Positions 36,668 through 49,559 of a stretch of DNA of 64,000 bases are shown piece after piece. A program made the position numbers and the translations under genes. The stretch is from contig NC_068974.1 in the NCBI RefSeq assembly GCF_016808095.1, forward strand, positions 9,176,001-9,240,000, written 5' to 3'. The notes under the pieces were generated by a model, which ran no database searches, was not told where the DNA came from, and saw only the letters and a program-made list of their open reading frames with translations. Origin of the DNA: Vigna angularis (Eukaryota; Streptophyta; Magnoliopsida; Fabales; Fabaceae). How positions within the stretch are numbered: the first letter of the stretch is position 1; the number at the start of each line of letters is the position of its first letter.

Positions 36668-36741
<74 letters not shown>

Positions 36742-38383
36742 AGAGAGAGAGAGAGAGAGCATACCCCAAAACATACATATCTGGTTCATTTCGAACCTGA
36801 AGAAAATCACTCAGATCAAGGTTCATAGTGGGGCATTGGCCTCCTACATTCCATGTTGCTGCAAAAACTCTGATATACAAATAACTGCAATCATTAATCT
36901 GGTCACCAAATATTATACTTTCTTTATAAAATAAAAAAGATCAATTCTTCATATAAATATACCTGAGATTTTGAACTGCTTCAGTAGAAGACATAGAAGG
37001 TTCTGAGCCTCGATTTTCAATGGATGGATCAGAAAGTACATCTACAAGAAAAGTCAGAGATTGGTCTAAGTGATCATAACAAGATGAACCTCTAGAATGG
37101 TGTTTCTGAAACATGTGAAGGGTGAGGGTCTATTGCTCTTAACATCATCCTCTAATACTGAGGGAATCTACAAACAGTAAAGGTTAAGATAAGGATAGGT
37201 CATTACGGTAAAAAGTTTGTACTGTAATATATTCTCAAATTTGGAGCAAACCAGTAGATGCTCGAATTATTACCGTTAACTAGTCAATGAAGCCATAACA
37301 ACTACTAATCTATTTTATTTCTCATTTCTAAAAAATATCCTTGTCCAAAGGGAAAATGGAAAGATAAGCTCTAAGAAACAAAGCAGGAAAGGTATATATG
37401 CCTTTCTCAATGCCCACTTATTTTCTCTCAACAGTGAGAAAGAATATTTTGTGCCAAGATGAAACAGTGAAAAGGAAAATGAATCCATTCAACTTGCTTC
37501 ATTTATTTCACCACCTGAGACACAAGTACATGAAGACATTCTTGTGAATTTTCATTAAAAAAACTGAGGATGTTCCCCTCTTACCACACTGAACTTTCAG
37601 TTATCAGTTAGGCCAGCTCATCTTCTGATCTTTACAACTAAGATGGTTTTTTTAATAAACGTCGTGCTTGTACAGAAGATGGAAGAAGAAAAGGTTTAAG
37701 TCAAAGGGAAATAAAGAAGTAATATATATTCTCTTCAACAGAAAAGTAGTGATTCCAATAAATATTCTCTTTAATGGGATAGTAGTGATTCCACCTTTTC
37801 AGGGAAGAGAGCATATTTCTGTATGATATCTCCAACATAGTAACCAAAAGAAATTAACAATGTCTATGTCAAAACACCCATAATTCAAAAATATTATTCT
37901 ATCTTTTTGACATCTTCGTTCGTAAACATGACCAGAATGTTGTGTAATGCTGTCAACCTCTGTGTCTTGTTAAAAACAGAGTGAATTTCAATAGAACTCA
38001 CCAAGGGAATAATTTGAACCTCTCTCCATTGTCCTTCCATTTCTCTCTCTCATGGCCAAAACTTTCCACAGAAACGACTGAAATCACATTCAGAGGATTA
38101 ATTGCCAAAAGAAAAATAGAGTAAACATTTAATCAAGTTATTGAAATAAGCATGAAATTTCATAACCAATACACACTCCGTCACATGACTCGAGTGAATA
38201 AGAGACACAAACAAAGGCAAAAAAAAAAAGAAGATTGCAATTAAACTGAAGACAAAATAAACAATATTTTCAAGAAAAGAAAGAGGGAGAAAGAATGAAA
38301 GAAACCTGCTTTTTCCTCTGCTGATTGCTTCGTATGATATCTGAAACTGTTTCTTCTTGTCTATCCTCAAATTCGTTGTCCAT
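33900..38383 (-). CDS. Type I inositol polyphosphate 5-phosphatase (504 aa, 9 exons)
   Basis: The enzyme removes the 5-phosphate from inositol polyphosphates and possibly phosphoinositides. Exons (minus, in order): 38306-38383, 38002-38077, 36963-37041, 36765-36869, 35619-36135, 35295-35488, 35067-35175, 34679-34830, 33900-34104. All introns are GT-AG and the lengths sum to 505 codons including the stop, with phase kept throughout. Motifs: ATWNVGG (82-88), [12 protein letters not shown] (113-124), [26 protein letters not shown], catalytic WFGDLNYRI (354-362), PAWCDRIL (435-442) and SDHRPV (461-466). A Lys-rich then acidic insert ([10 protein letters not shown]) before the GNKG block is typical of plant type I forms. 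There is no signal peptide or membrane segment. The start ATG at 38383 is chosen as the first in-frame Met of exon 1. I cannot assign the subtype number. Confidence 0.93.
36670..36759. repeat. (TA)n-(GA)n microsatellite beside a splice donor
   Basis: About 34 TA then ten GA repeats lie in the phosphatase intron, ending only five bases from the splice donor of the exon at 36765-36869. Confidence 0.95.
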
Positions 38384-39120
38384 CTAAATTCCCAATGGAT
38401 CACACGAAATTAATCAACACCCATTTCATGATTATTTAACTATTCACAAGAAAATTGGCATCTCAAAGCATTCACACCAAACGAAACTGATACGCTCAGA
38501 TTATTGAAATACATAGAGTATGACACAAATTGGAAAAGAATGAATTCACAAATGCCCAAAAATGTTAAGAAGTGCAGCAAGTATAAATTCTTAGCCATGA
38601 ACCCAAATCCAACAAATCAGAACAGTATCACACAAAAATGGCATTCACCAAAGAAGAAGATCTCAGTCATTTCGAGAAAACATTGCCACCCCTGAAAAGG
38701 GGTATAAATTCCAAATGTGATCCTTACAGAAGTCAACTTGCAATGCAATGCCCTTCAAACATCAATTATCCAACAGAGTATTCCCAGAGAAGGAATATAA
38801 ACTGAGAAAGGAAGAAAAAGGAACCTGAATAATAGATGTTAAACTGAGAACTCTTACTCTCGTCTGCAACAAAAGGGTCCAAAGTTTCTCTTGCAAAGAA
38901 CCATAAAACTTGACATATATACCAAACAAAATATTTGATGGTTTCCAAAAGGATAGAAGAGGGGACAAAGAAATAGGAATAGGTGCAAATAGGGAGTAGG
39001 GTCCTCTCTACTCAAGAAATTGGAATGAAAAATTCAGAAACAATAAATAGAAAAGAGATAAAAGGGAAACAGTCAAAAGGGAGAATGGAATAGAATCTCA
39101 TGTGCCCCTTCATTGAGATA
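38384..39120 (-). other. 5' UTR and promoter region of the phosphatase gene
   Basis: No in-frame coding upstream of the ATG at 38383. The stretch 38500-39000 is moderately AT-rich with A-rich and GA-rich patches. A leader intron is possible but I cannot place it. Confidence 0.4.
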
Positions 39121-39941
39121 TATTATTATTTTTTGAGGTGTGTAGCAAAGGCTATGATTCGTCGGCTTGTTCTTTGTTTTACTCTATTGGGAAACCCAAA
39201 AGGGGTTGATTTCAAGAATCAACGCAAAAAGGCATTTGTTTTAGCTTCAATGCTGAGAATTGTCTTCGAAGTTTGAACCTCGTCCTTTGTACTAGTTTGA
39301 ACGTTAAGGGTAGAAAGAAAGGAAGTTACTTTCTTTCTTGTGTGATCTTAGTCCATGGAGAGAGAAAGTAACCAACCCCACGTGTGTGCCTGCAAATAAA
39401 ATCACAATAGTTTGCTGTGCCATGTTTCCTATGAATGTGACACCAAAAGGTACCTTCTGCCTTGTGCTAAGGAATGGCTTTTACCCATTTCCATGATTTT
39501 GTATCACACTAAAAATACAAAATAATGCAAGTTTTTCCAAAATTATCATTATTGATTTTTCATTATCATAATTATGATAAATGCAGTAATAGTAGGTTCA
39601 ACAAAAAAGATAAGAGAAGGATAAAGCTATTGTGAGAGTGATTATGAGAAAATTCAAAATAAACCCATATTAGCAATCAGGTATAGTTATGTATATTGAT
39701 ATTTCAGTTAATCTGACATTTTCAAAGTATATCAATTATATAAAAGATTTATTAAAATAAAAAATAAAATAAATAAAGAATAAAAAATATAGAAGACTAC
39801 ACCGTATTTATGATAAAAAATATATATAAAAGCAGAAAAAACCTATATTTCACAATACATAGATTATAACAATCATGTAAAAATTCCAAAGAAATAATTA
39901 TAGCATGACATTATTTTATTTATAATCGTTCTAGTTTATAG

Positions 39942-40003
<62 letters not shown>

Positions 40004-42985
40004 GTTTAGTAGTAATGCATGATTATAAGTAAGGTCTATGTCCCTCTAAAATGCAACACAATATGTAATTGACGATTAAACTCAAATATCCAATTGAATA
40101 TAATCTTGATCAATTCAATTACCTACAATCCAAATTAGATCAATTGTTAATTAAAAAATCACAGAGGAATAAATATTTAAAAGAGTGAGAAATATTTATA
40201 TGTATCTACTACTTCACAATAATATACCGTCTTCAATCAACCTAATTGACAATTATTTTTGTAATTTTTATTCTCTTACTAATTTAAACATCAGAAGGTC
40301 TTTTGTGAGTAAATTTTCTCTGTTTTTCTTTGAAGCATAGTAGTTTTCTTATCAGAAGATATAATTCAACTGAGAGTCCCATACTCTATTCTAAAGACTC
40401 CTTAACGAATAGTGATAAGAACACTAGTTTTTGTTGTATTATTTATTTAAGTATTTAAATACTATAAAGGAGGTGTTTGAATATTCACTCAAATACCTTT
40501 TTAAGAAATTTTAGAATAAGTTCTTTGGATCATTTCAATATTTCACATAGTATTTAAATGTTTTCCTAATATTTTGATACTTTTTCAAAAATCCCAAGAT
40601 ATCTTTAGGTGAAAAAATGTTAATGCTCACACACTCAAATACTAATTATCAACAAACTTATTTATCCACAAAGAAAAGAACCTAGGACACAGAAAAACAA
40701 CAACTATTGATAGTACAAGTAAAAAGGAATACAATGAAAGTAAGTACAATGAGTGAGAATCATCGAAACAAGTACAAGTAGATACTCATCTAGTGAAAAG
40801 AAACAATAAATCTTCTTCTTCAATGTACTTTCTTTGACAAAGGAATTTTAATAAAACAAATATAAGAAAGAAATGGAAAATAACCCTATGTTTATTTCAT
40901 AAGGGGAAAAAGAAAGAAAACTGTGTATACATAATAATTAGTCTACCTAAGAATACTAATGCACGATCAAAATAGATACACACTAGTGGAAGATATGATG
41001 TAGTAAAGTATAAAAATTTACCTTAATGCAAAAGCACATAGATGGAGCATAATTAAACATTGGTGATGCCCAAGAGAACAAGACGAAAATTAGGGCAACA
41101 TCTTGATAGAACTCTTAATGTACTTGGTCAAAAAGCAAAAGTGTAGGACTTGGATAATGAACAAGAAAAGTGTAGTGAAACCATATGTTCAGGCTAGAAG
41201 GATGTAGGAGAATACCTAATGGGTTTTTTTGCTATATTTTTGTATATATCTTGTTCATAGATTGAAGTATCTCAAATAATTTTAATATAAATCTTTGCTT
41301 ATAAAATAGACAAACGCATTAAAATATAAATAAATAAATTAGTTTAATTAATAAAGTTTCAGTTTCCTGGTTTATTAAAATATTTTATTACAGTTATTGT
41401 TGATTGAATAAATTTAAATCATTAAAAACTTAATAATATTATTTGATTAATAACTACTTCAATATAATATAATTAAAAAAATTCAAATCACATATAAGAA
41501 GATTTGAATTTATAATTAATACCGTAGTTGAATATAATAACTACTTCAATATAATATTATTTGATTAATAACTACTTCAATAATAACTTTACTATGTTTT
41601 TCTCTTCTTTTCTATAAGCATTGTTTAGTTTCATGATTTCCAAAAATTTTATCAAAAGGTACATAATGCTGTGGAATAAATTTATTTCCATTTTTTTAGT
41701 ATTTATATTTTTGTTGTTAATCAAGTTGGTACAATTATTACATTTTTAATTTTATTTCACTTTCTTTTGTCTTATTATTTGTGCTTCCTGACAGATGTTG
41801 AAGTGTACAAGGGAGAAAAAGATAAAAGTAATTAAGTTTACGTAATAGCAAGAATCATTCTTATAACTCCCAACAATCATGAAAATAGAAAAATGCATTA
41901 GTCTTCAAGGAAGAGAAATATTTTAGAAAACTTTCATGACAACCTTTGTAAAAGTAATCATGGTTCCTAAGAAAATAATCAAGAGCAGCATAATGCATGG
42001 ATTGAGATCTCTATTGGAACATTTTATGAATAAGATTGTTTTGAATTATGTTTAAGACAGCTAATTAATTTCGCATTTATTAAGGAAGGTAATTAATTAA
42101 TATAGTTAATAATATTAAGTTTTATTATAATGTTTTAAAATTTATCCTTATATAATAAAGAAAGAATGAGGCCATTCATGACTTTTGATTATCATCTACG
42201 AAACAAAAGAAGAATATTTTGATGAAAAACAGTGTTATAATTAAATATGGAGGAAAAGTATGGCACATAGTTTCAATTTGATTTACTATTTAGTAAACAC
42301 ATAGTTTCACCAATTTTGAAGAGGAATGGTCCATTGAGAAATAAATAGGGTACATGGGAAAAGAGTGGAAAAGTGGTCCTCAAATCTAACTCCATGAATG
42401 AAGATTGCCCTTAAGCAAAATGTTAAAAAAAGCTCAAAACCCTAGAAAAGCAAAGAGCCTCTTCCAAATGAATGACTCAACAGTCAAGGTCAAACTGGTC
42501 TCCACATGATGGGGCCACTTTCAAATTTGATAAATCAATGTTGTTGCTTATCATTTTTTTTTTTTACAAATTCAAATCTTAATCTCTCAAAATAAAAGAT
42601 TCCTTAAGAATTTAATCCCTTTTCACACATAAAAAATTAAGATAAACGGCTCATCATATGTTTAGGAGATACACTTGATTATGATAAAATTTGATCATAA
42701 TAATAAACATTTTTCAATTTTGTAGTATGCATGGACTTAATTAAACCTTTCTTTCATAAGTGAGACAATTATACGTGTATAAATAAAGTAAATATTTGTA
42801 TACCCGTTTTCATCTAAACCAACATAAAAAGTATTATCTTGATTCTAAATTAAAGTGCAATAAAAAAATTTATCAGGTAAATTTTATACAACAAAACCAT
42901 TTCAAGAGTGTTAAACATTGCTTTGTTAGGAGATTAACAAACACTCCATCACCACCATCACCCTAAAATGCATAATTTTTTGAAC
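39121..42985. other. Intergenic region
   Basis: Several kilobases of AT-rich DNA with stops in all frames. The only distinct structure is a (TA)n tract at 39945-39999. I recognise no gene, RNA or transposon terminus. Confidence 0.6.
39945..39999. repeat. (TA)n microsatellite
   Basis: About 27 TA repeats. Confidence 0.95.
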
Positions 42986-43003
42986 TATATATATATATAT
43001 ATA

Positions 43004-46000
43004 TAAAAGAAATGAATAAATACAATAAATTATTTTCATTACTAATATAATTAACTTTAGGGTTTTAATGGTGATCACAAGAAGTCATGTTGTAATAATA
43101 CTAAAAAAATGACTTAAAAGGACATACTTTGACATAGATCAATTATACTATTCATCAACCATTCTACATATATATAGAGAGAGAGGTAGAGAGAGAGAAT
43201 AAATGCAGGGAAAGAAAAGAAAAAGAGTGAAAATTGAGGGTAGTTATAAAGGTGGTGAGGTAGAGTAGTATGGTCCCAAAAGATGATTATGGTGATGATA
43301 TATATAAAGTATTGATTCATGCATGGTCTTTTAGCAAAGTGTCTCTAACTTTTGTGGTACTACGCCACTCTGCAAAGAGACGAAGCCAGCTTAGAATAAC
43401 ACAAATATGGCGGCAGTTTTGTTCATTGAAAAAGCACATCATTCTCCCCAAAATAGAGGGTCACCATTTGCTTTTCAAGTGGCACAGTGGGGCCACTTCA
43501 CCACCATTTCACAGACACACTCCTTGGTATTCCTCTTTTCATGCTCAAACACCTAATATCAAGAACATCTTCACCCATTTTCATCACTTTCATCTTTCCT
43601 TCTTCCAATTATTTTACACTCCTAACTAATGTCTTATGACTATTCTTCCTTTTTCAATGTTTCTTTCACTCTTTCGTTTATTTGTCTTCCTAAGATTACA
43701 TCACTAGTCATTTTGTCAATTCTTCTGTATTCTTCTTATCTTGTAGAAACTGATAAATTACTGGTATATATATGGCAGAAATTTTTTAAATATATAGTTA
43801 TAAAACAAATGGGGATATTGATTTAATCTTTTAATTCATGTAGATAATATTTACTGAGTAGACAAGAAAAGAAATTAAAACTTGTGATCTCATTAATGAA
43901 TGTTTTAAAAAAACAATTAAGACTTTATAATACTTTTTATAGATTAAATATGTATTTTAGTTTTTTATTTATTTTTAATTCCTACATTTTTTTAATTTCA
44001 TCCCTATAAAATATGAAATAATTGATCTAAATTCTTATAAAATGTGAGGATTTTTTGTTTTAGGTTTTGTAACATTTTTTTATTTCTAAAAAAATTTGAA
44101 TAATTGTTTCTAGTTCACTTTCTTCCCTTTTGAATTGTTTTTTATCAAGTGAAAATGCGAACAAGGTACATCTTAATTTTTTTTTCTCAAAGAGACAAAT
44201 TGTCCCCCTGGCAAAAATTTGTCTGTATTTGAAGAACATAGGTTGTTCAAGCGATAATAACTTGCTCAAGTTACGTGAGTAAACTGAGAAATATATTTAA
44301 GCTCAAATTGATTTGTTTGGCATGCGTGTACATAAATGTTTATTTGTGTAATATATTTTGTTTATTTTAAGCTTGAATTTAAATAATTATTGGTAATGCA
44401 TTTAATTGACGTATATGTTATGATTGGATTGGATGATTTAATACTTGCATCATATATTGAGTTAGTCGATGATTTGCAGTATTAAGTAATCTATGTTTGG
44501 AAAGTAATATTTTGGCTTGATTGATGAGAAGTTGAGACAGAGTTTTGACACTAACACGACACATTTTGTAAGTGTAGAATGATTGTACAATGAACTTACC
44601 CTTTGAAGTTGATATCCATCTATAGATCAAAAGTTCTTAGTATATATAAGTGTTAGTCTTTGAAGAATGTGTTTAATCTAAAGTGTTTTGAAATTAATCA
44701 AATAGAGTATATTAGATTCATGATATTTGAATTATGATTATCCTTTATACAATTATATTTTCATCTTAATTCTTGATAGTGTTTCTTTCTAGGGTTTGTA
44801 GTATGATTTTGGGTTATAATTATATTTGATACATGTATCAAGTTTTGTACCATCATCAATCGTGTAACAATTACCAGTATTTCATTCATGAAGAATATAA
44901 TTGTTTAAAATAGTAACTAATTCATTGTTACATTTGGTGAGAAAAATCTTAAACATGAGTGTTTTTTTTTCGTATATAACCATTAGAGTTCATAACATGA
45001 TGATATATTATTTACTATTGTAAATTTATGAAACACATATTTAATATTCTTAATTAAAAACTACCTAGTTTAACAGATGGCATCGACAGTGACAAAAATT
45101 CAGACAAGCTGTGTCTGTTTTCCCTTCCGATCCGGATCATGCTATGGAGATTAACAGAAACCTAGAACACATTAACAGTAACAGTGGCATATGTTTCAGC
45201 ATGTTATAAATCAAATATCATATATTATATATGCCAAGTGTGTGGTTGGTGTGCTGCACTATATGAACTCCTACTTTACTACATTCCAATCTCACTGTTT
45301 TCATCCATCATCATGCCATCATACACGCAAAAATAAGAATAAAATAAAACAAAGCTATTTGATTCATGATGTCATCTCGTTCATTATTCAAACACAATTC
45401 TAAATTGGAATATCAGGTTGTCATTTGTCAAAATATGATGTAACCTACTTGTTTGAATGATATTTATACAGTAAAATAAGACGTAAACATGTTCTAAGCA
45501 TAAAAAAGTTATTTGAAATGAGTACCAATGAAAATTTGTTCGTACTTTTAAGTATTATTCAATAACTCTTTAACCCAAGATTTTTGTTAACTAATTAATT
45601 TTTGTAGTAACAGACTGACATGGTGTTTAGCATTTTAACATGGCATGACACCAACATTGATTAAGCAATGTAGTAGAGATATCAACACACTAAGGGAAAG
45701 ATAAAAAAAAAATCTTAAAATGGTAAAAAAATTACAAAAAATTCATAATGCTAAAAAAATAATGTATATGACAGTGTTTTTCATATAACGGAATATATTA
45801 GTTCGATAATCATCAAAATATACATCTATAATATGACGTCTACAATCATATTTTTTTATTGTCATATTATTATTTAAAATTGTGTCATTTTGAAATGTCA
45901 CTTTATATAAAACGTTATCTTTTTTTCATTTGTTTCCATTTTATTACGTGTAAATTTACTGCACTTGGAGTTGATTGTCTTGAGACTATAAAGACTGGCT

Positions 46001-47034
46001 GGTTTAGAAAATCCTAAACCAGTTTCTGTCAGAAAATATAAAAACAAGTTATATGTATATTAAAGGGAAAACTCAATAAAATTAACTTAAATGTTCTTCA
46101 GTTCTTTCTAATATGGTTAAATTTTGTTTAAGTTCTCTAATAAATTTTGCTTAAGTTCTCTAATATTATTTGTAAGTTTGAGCCTTGTAGAGTTTAAGAT
46201 GTTTGAATTTGTTTTCCAGTAAAAGTTTAACTATCGTTATTTTTTTTTTAAAACATCACTGAATATATATAATATAAAATGACGGTGGTTGTTGTGGTTG
46301 TTCATCTTCAACTATCATATTATACTTTATTTTATGAGACAAAATTTATAACATTTTTGGAAACTATCACCTAAATAAATAAAACCAGGTAAATACAAAA
46401 ATACTCTTTGTTATTTACATGTTTTTTTAGTATAGGATGACATTCTTTATTAGATACCTTTTCCAAATTTTATACGGTTTAAAATTTATTTAAGTCATAA
46501 AATAATAATTACAATACTTCTATTCCATTTAAATAAGTTTTTGAAATCCGAAAAACAAATTAAATAATTTATTTCTAGTGGTTGATATTTTTTTACTTTT
46601 GACACTCATGAAATAATAAGCTATTGGTGTTAACTATGAACATGAGTTGATCATTTTGACAAATACATAAATAATAAGATAAATAAAATACATATATAAA
46701 TCAGAAATTGTTATTTTAAAAAATAAAATAATTTTTCTATCAGAAACTTATTTAAGTTGTGTAATTTTATGTGTTTTGGAAGTGATAAAATAGTTAGAAA
46801 ATAATAAATTTAAATAATTTCCCTTTATTTTTGTCCTATATTTTGTCTTAATGTTCATATTTAAAAACAGCTAGCCTAGGTTTTTAGCCACAGAATAAAA
46901 AGGTCTCAATTATATAACTATGATGATAGTTCCATAAATGGTCCCAAAATATGAAATAGACATTCCTGAATAAGACTACACGTGATCACCATATATATTT
47001 TCAATCAATGAAAGAACAAAAGAGAACTAACTGA

Positions 47035-47035
<1 letters not shown>
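43004..47035. other. Intergenic region
   Basis: No supported gene. The open frame at 43270-43629 (plus) is less AT-rich than its surroundings and follows a TATATATAG and GA-rich stretch (43160-43200), but its translation shows no domain. Other frames (44060-44269, 44418-44630, 45191-45403) are also unrecognised. Confidence 0.55.

Positions 47036-47036
<1 letters not shown>

Positions 47037-47112
<76 letters not shown>
47037..47112. repeat. (TA)n microsatellite
   Basis: About 37 TA repeats, the longest in the window. Confidence 0.97.
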
Positions 47113-47115
<3 letters not shown>

Positions 47116-48600
47116 AAGTACTTTCTTCTAGCTGTTGTCAAAAAAATTGTCTTGTAATTTGGTGACTAGAGTTATGAAATCTTTTGACTAGGTTATCAAT
47201 GAAGAAATCTGTGTGCTACAACTATGTTACTGTAGTTCAAGGGTTACTGTAGTTTGAATTTGAATTTATAATTGTTTTAGCAAAGTTATTTTGTGTTACA
47301 GTCTTTAAAAAATGTAGACTTCCAAATAATGATTTCAAAATTCTATTTATAAACTTCAAAATAATTATTTTCTATAAGGGCGATGATTTTGCAAAGTAAT
47401 AGTGTTTTATTTGATTTAAGGATCGAACGAAAAAGAGAAAGAAAGCAAGATAATATGTTTTGTTTGATTAAAGATTGAAGAAAGAAAGAAAAGAAACAGA
47501 AAGAGAAAGAAAATGAAAATTTTGAATATTCGTATTAAACGAAATAAAATAAAAATTATGAGAAGTAATGAAATTTGTTCTTGAATTATTTGATTAATGT
47601 AATATTTCTTTTATATTAATATATATATATATATATATATAATACTTTTTTAAATATTCTAATATAAAAAAGTTCTAAAATTCATTTGTAAAATTCCAGA
47701 AAATGATATTTTAAAAATGGTTGTAGTCTAAAAATAGTGACACTCGGTTATTATAATATTAAAGAGTTTTATTATAAATAATTGTGATATAAACAAGTTT
47801 CATTATTTTAAAATGTATCATTTCTCTAGAAACCACTTTTCTAGAGTTTTCTACTTTCTCTGTAAGAGTTTTAACTTCTGAGTCATCTGTTTGACGAGTG
47901 CCTAGACGATCACGATGTCAAGGTCTACAAATCCAACCGATCAATTTCTGTTTTAGAGTAAGTAAATTTATTCTCGTTTTTCTGTCCTCTTTACTTCAGT
48001 CAATGATCATGCACAAAAATTGTTATGCATGTATCATTTAGTTCCATTTTCTTGTTCTTGGTGAATTTAGAATTCTAAGAATTCGGTCCATTTTAATTTT
48101 GGTGCCTCGTAAGTCGGTTTAGATATCCTAGAAATCGGAGTGTTAAATTATTCACCACATAGTACCATTCATTAATTTTAAACTAAACTTAAGCTCACAT
48201 GTTATAAATTGACAAACCATACCAACTTGTTCTTGTAACCAAATATGATTGACACAACATGTTCTGCAGCATTTCCATAAAATTGGTAGCAAAATTATGC
48301 TAATGAAGCTTACAGAAATTCCCCAAGAATTTGAAGCATCCTACAAAAAAAACAAATTATAACCGTTAATCTTATCTATGCTTTGCTCATACCTTAAAAA
48401 AATTGTGGTTATCAGAACAACTAGAATTAATTATATATATTGATAAATATAGATTGAAAAACCTATGCTATGTTACAAAGCAGGTTTAACCATAATCTTG
48501 ATTAACACAAACTATTACCCATATAATTAGTCTACCGGCTTTGATTAAAATAAGATGATGTTGTGACAAAACCAGTTAAAAATTAATCAAATTACACGAC
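47113..48600. other. Intergenic region, possible LTR scrap
   Basis: A short (TA)n lies at 47621-47641. Around 47850-48150 a stretch resembling the 5' transcribed zone of the solo LTRs (AACCGATCA, then GTAAGTAAATTTATTCTC) may be a decayed LTR piece. No gene. Confidence 0.35.
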
Positions 48601-48629
48601 CAAGATTTGAGAATGTATAGAAATTACCT

Positions 48630-49112
48630 GCAAGTAAGCTAGTGTTTCCCCAAAGAAAAATGTGTTTCCATTTGAACCTGAAGCCTCTATAAGTATTGAC
48701 TTAAGTTTCTCTTCCAACTCCTAATTTCAATGTGTAATGCAAATATTCCACTGATCTGATTTTGATTAATCAACACTTTTTTGTTAGGCTTCTTGGACTT
48801 CAGCAGCTTATCATCAACACTCGCATCTCTAGAATGCTGCTTTTGGTCACTTTCTATGGACAAAAAACCCAAATGAAAAATACAGATATACTTTTATAGT
48901 TCCTTAATCTAAAAGGAAAAACCATTAACTACATAGTGTTAAAGGAGGAGGGTGCAATGAGGCACTAAATATTGTGATAGATAGCTTTTTTTTAAAAAAA
49001 AAATGTCTAACAAGTAAATAAGAACTCACCTGAGCTACTCCACATTTCCAAATCAGATGTATTATTTAAGCCTTGGAGAGGGGGAACGTGTGACAATACA
49101 TTGCCGATGAAA
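48630..49112 (-). pseudogene. Unidentified exon-like blocks
   Basis: Minus-strand pieces look like exons: about 49112-49030 (GLNNTSDLEMWSSS, followed by a GTGAGTT donor), about 48857-48725 (preceded by AG; ESDQKQHSRDASVDDKLLKS, KKPNKKVLINQ) and about 48716-48630 (ELEEKLKSILIEASGSNGNT, FFFGETLAYLQ, followed by a GTAATT donor). The second and third are out of frame by a five-base insert, or the third has its own acceptor (ATTAG). I do not recognise the protein. Its hydrophilic Lys/Ser-rich character and helix-like third block suggest a fragment of a host gene, perhaps captured. Confidence 0.4.
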
Positions 49113-49185
49113 CATTCCATTATGAAAATAGTCATTTTCAAATAATCATCAGAACAAGTTTTTTAAAGTAAAGTATTTATCTCCT

Positions 49186-49558
49186 AGTTTCATAACTTGA
49201 ACACTTCCTGGCAAAATTCAGATATTTACAACTTTTAACTTGAACCATATAGTACTGAGTTGCAAAACTAAATACATGGCTAATAGGCTATAGTATGTTG
49301 TAAGCATGGTTTACGACTAAGGAGAAAAGAAAAAAAAAACAACTTACAGTAATATTAGGCTACCAACAACAATGATCTACTCAACAATGAACTTTTGATA
49401 ACTTGGATCATAAGTTGGACCTATACTGCCTAGCAAAATTCAGATAATTACAACTCTTAAAAAGAACCATATAGGACTGAGTTGCAAATCTAAATACATT
49501 GCCTATAGGCTATAACATGTTCTAAGCATGATTTACGACGGAGGAAAAAAAAAAGTTT
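49186..49558. repeat. Imperfect tandem duplication
   Basis: The segment 49186-49340 (TGGCAAAATTCAGATA, ACTGAGTTGCAAA, CTAAATACAT, GGCTATA, GATTTACGAC-like) is repeated at about 49395-49558 with roughly 80-85 percent identity by eye. Confidence 0.75.
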
Positions 49559-49559
49559 A

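Noticed and set aside
38098..38403. 101-codon minus frame over the first phosphatase exon
   Set aside because: It is in a different frame from the spliced exon chain, which sums exactly to 505 codons.
43270..43629. 119-codon plus frame as a coding gene
   Set aside because: No domain, no splice or homologue evidence visible. Kept only as a remark in the intergenic entry.
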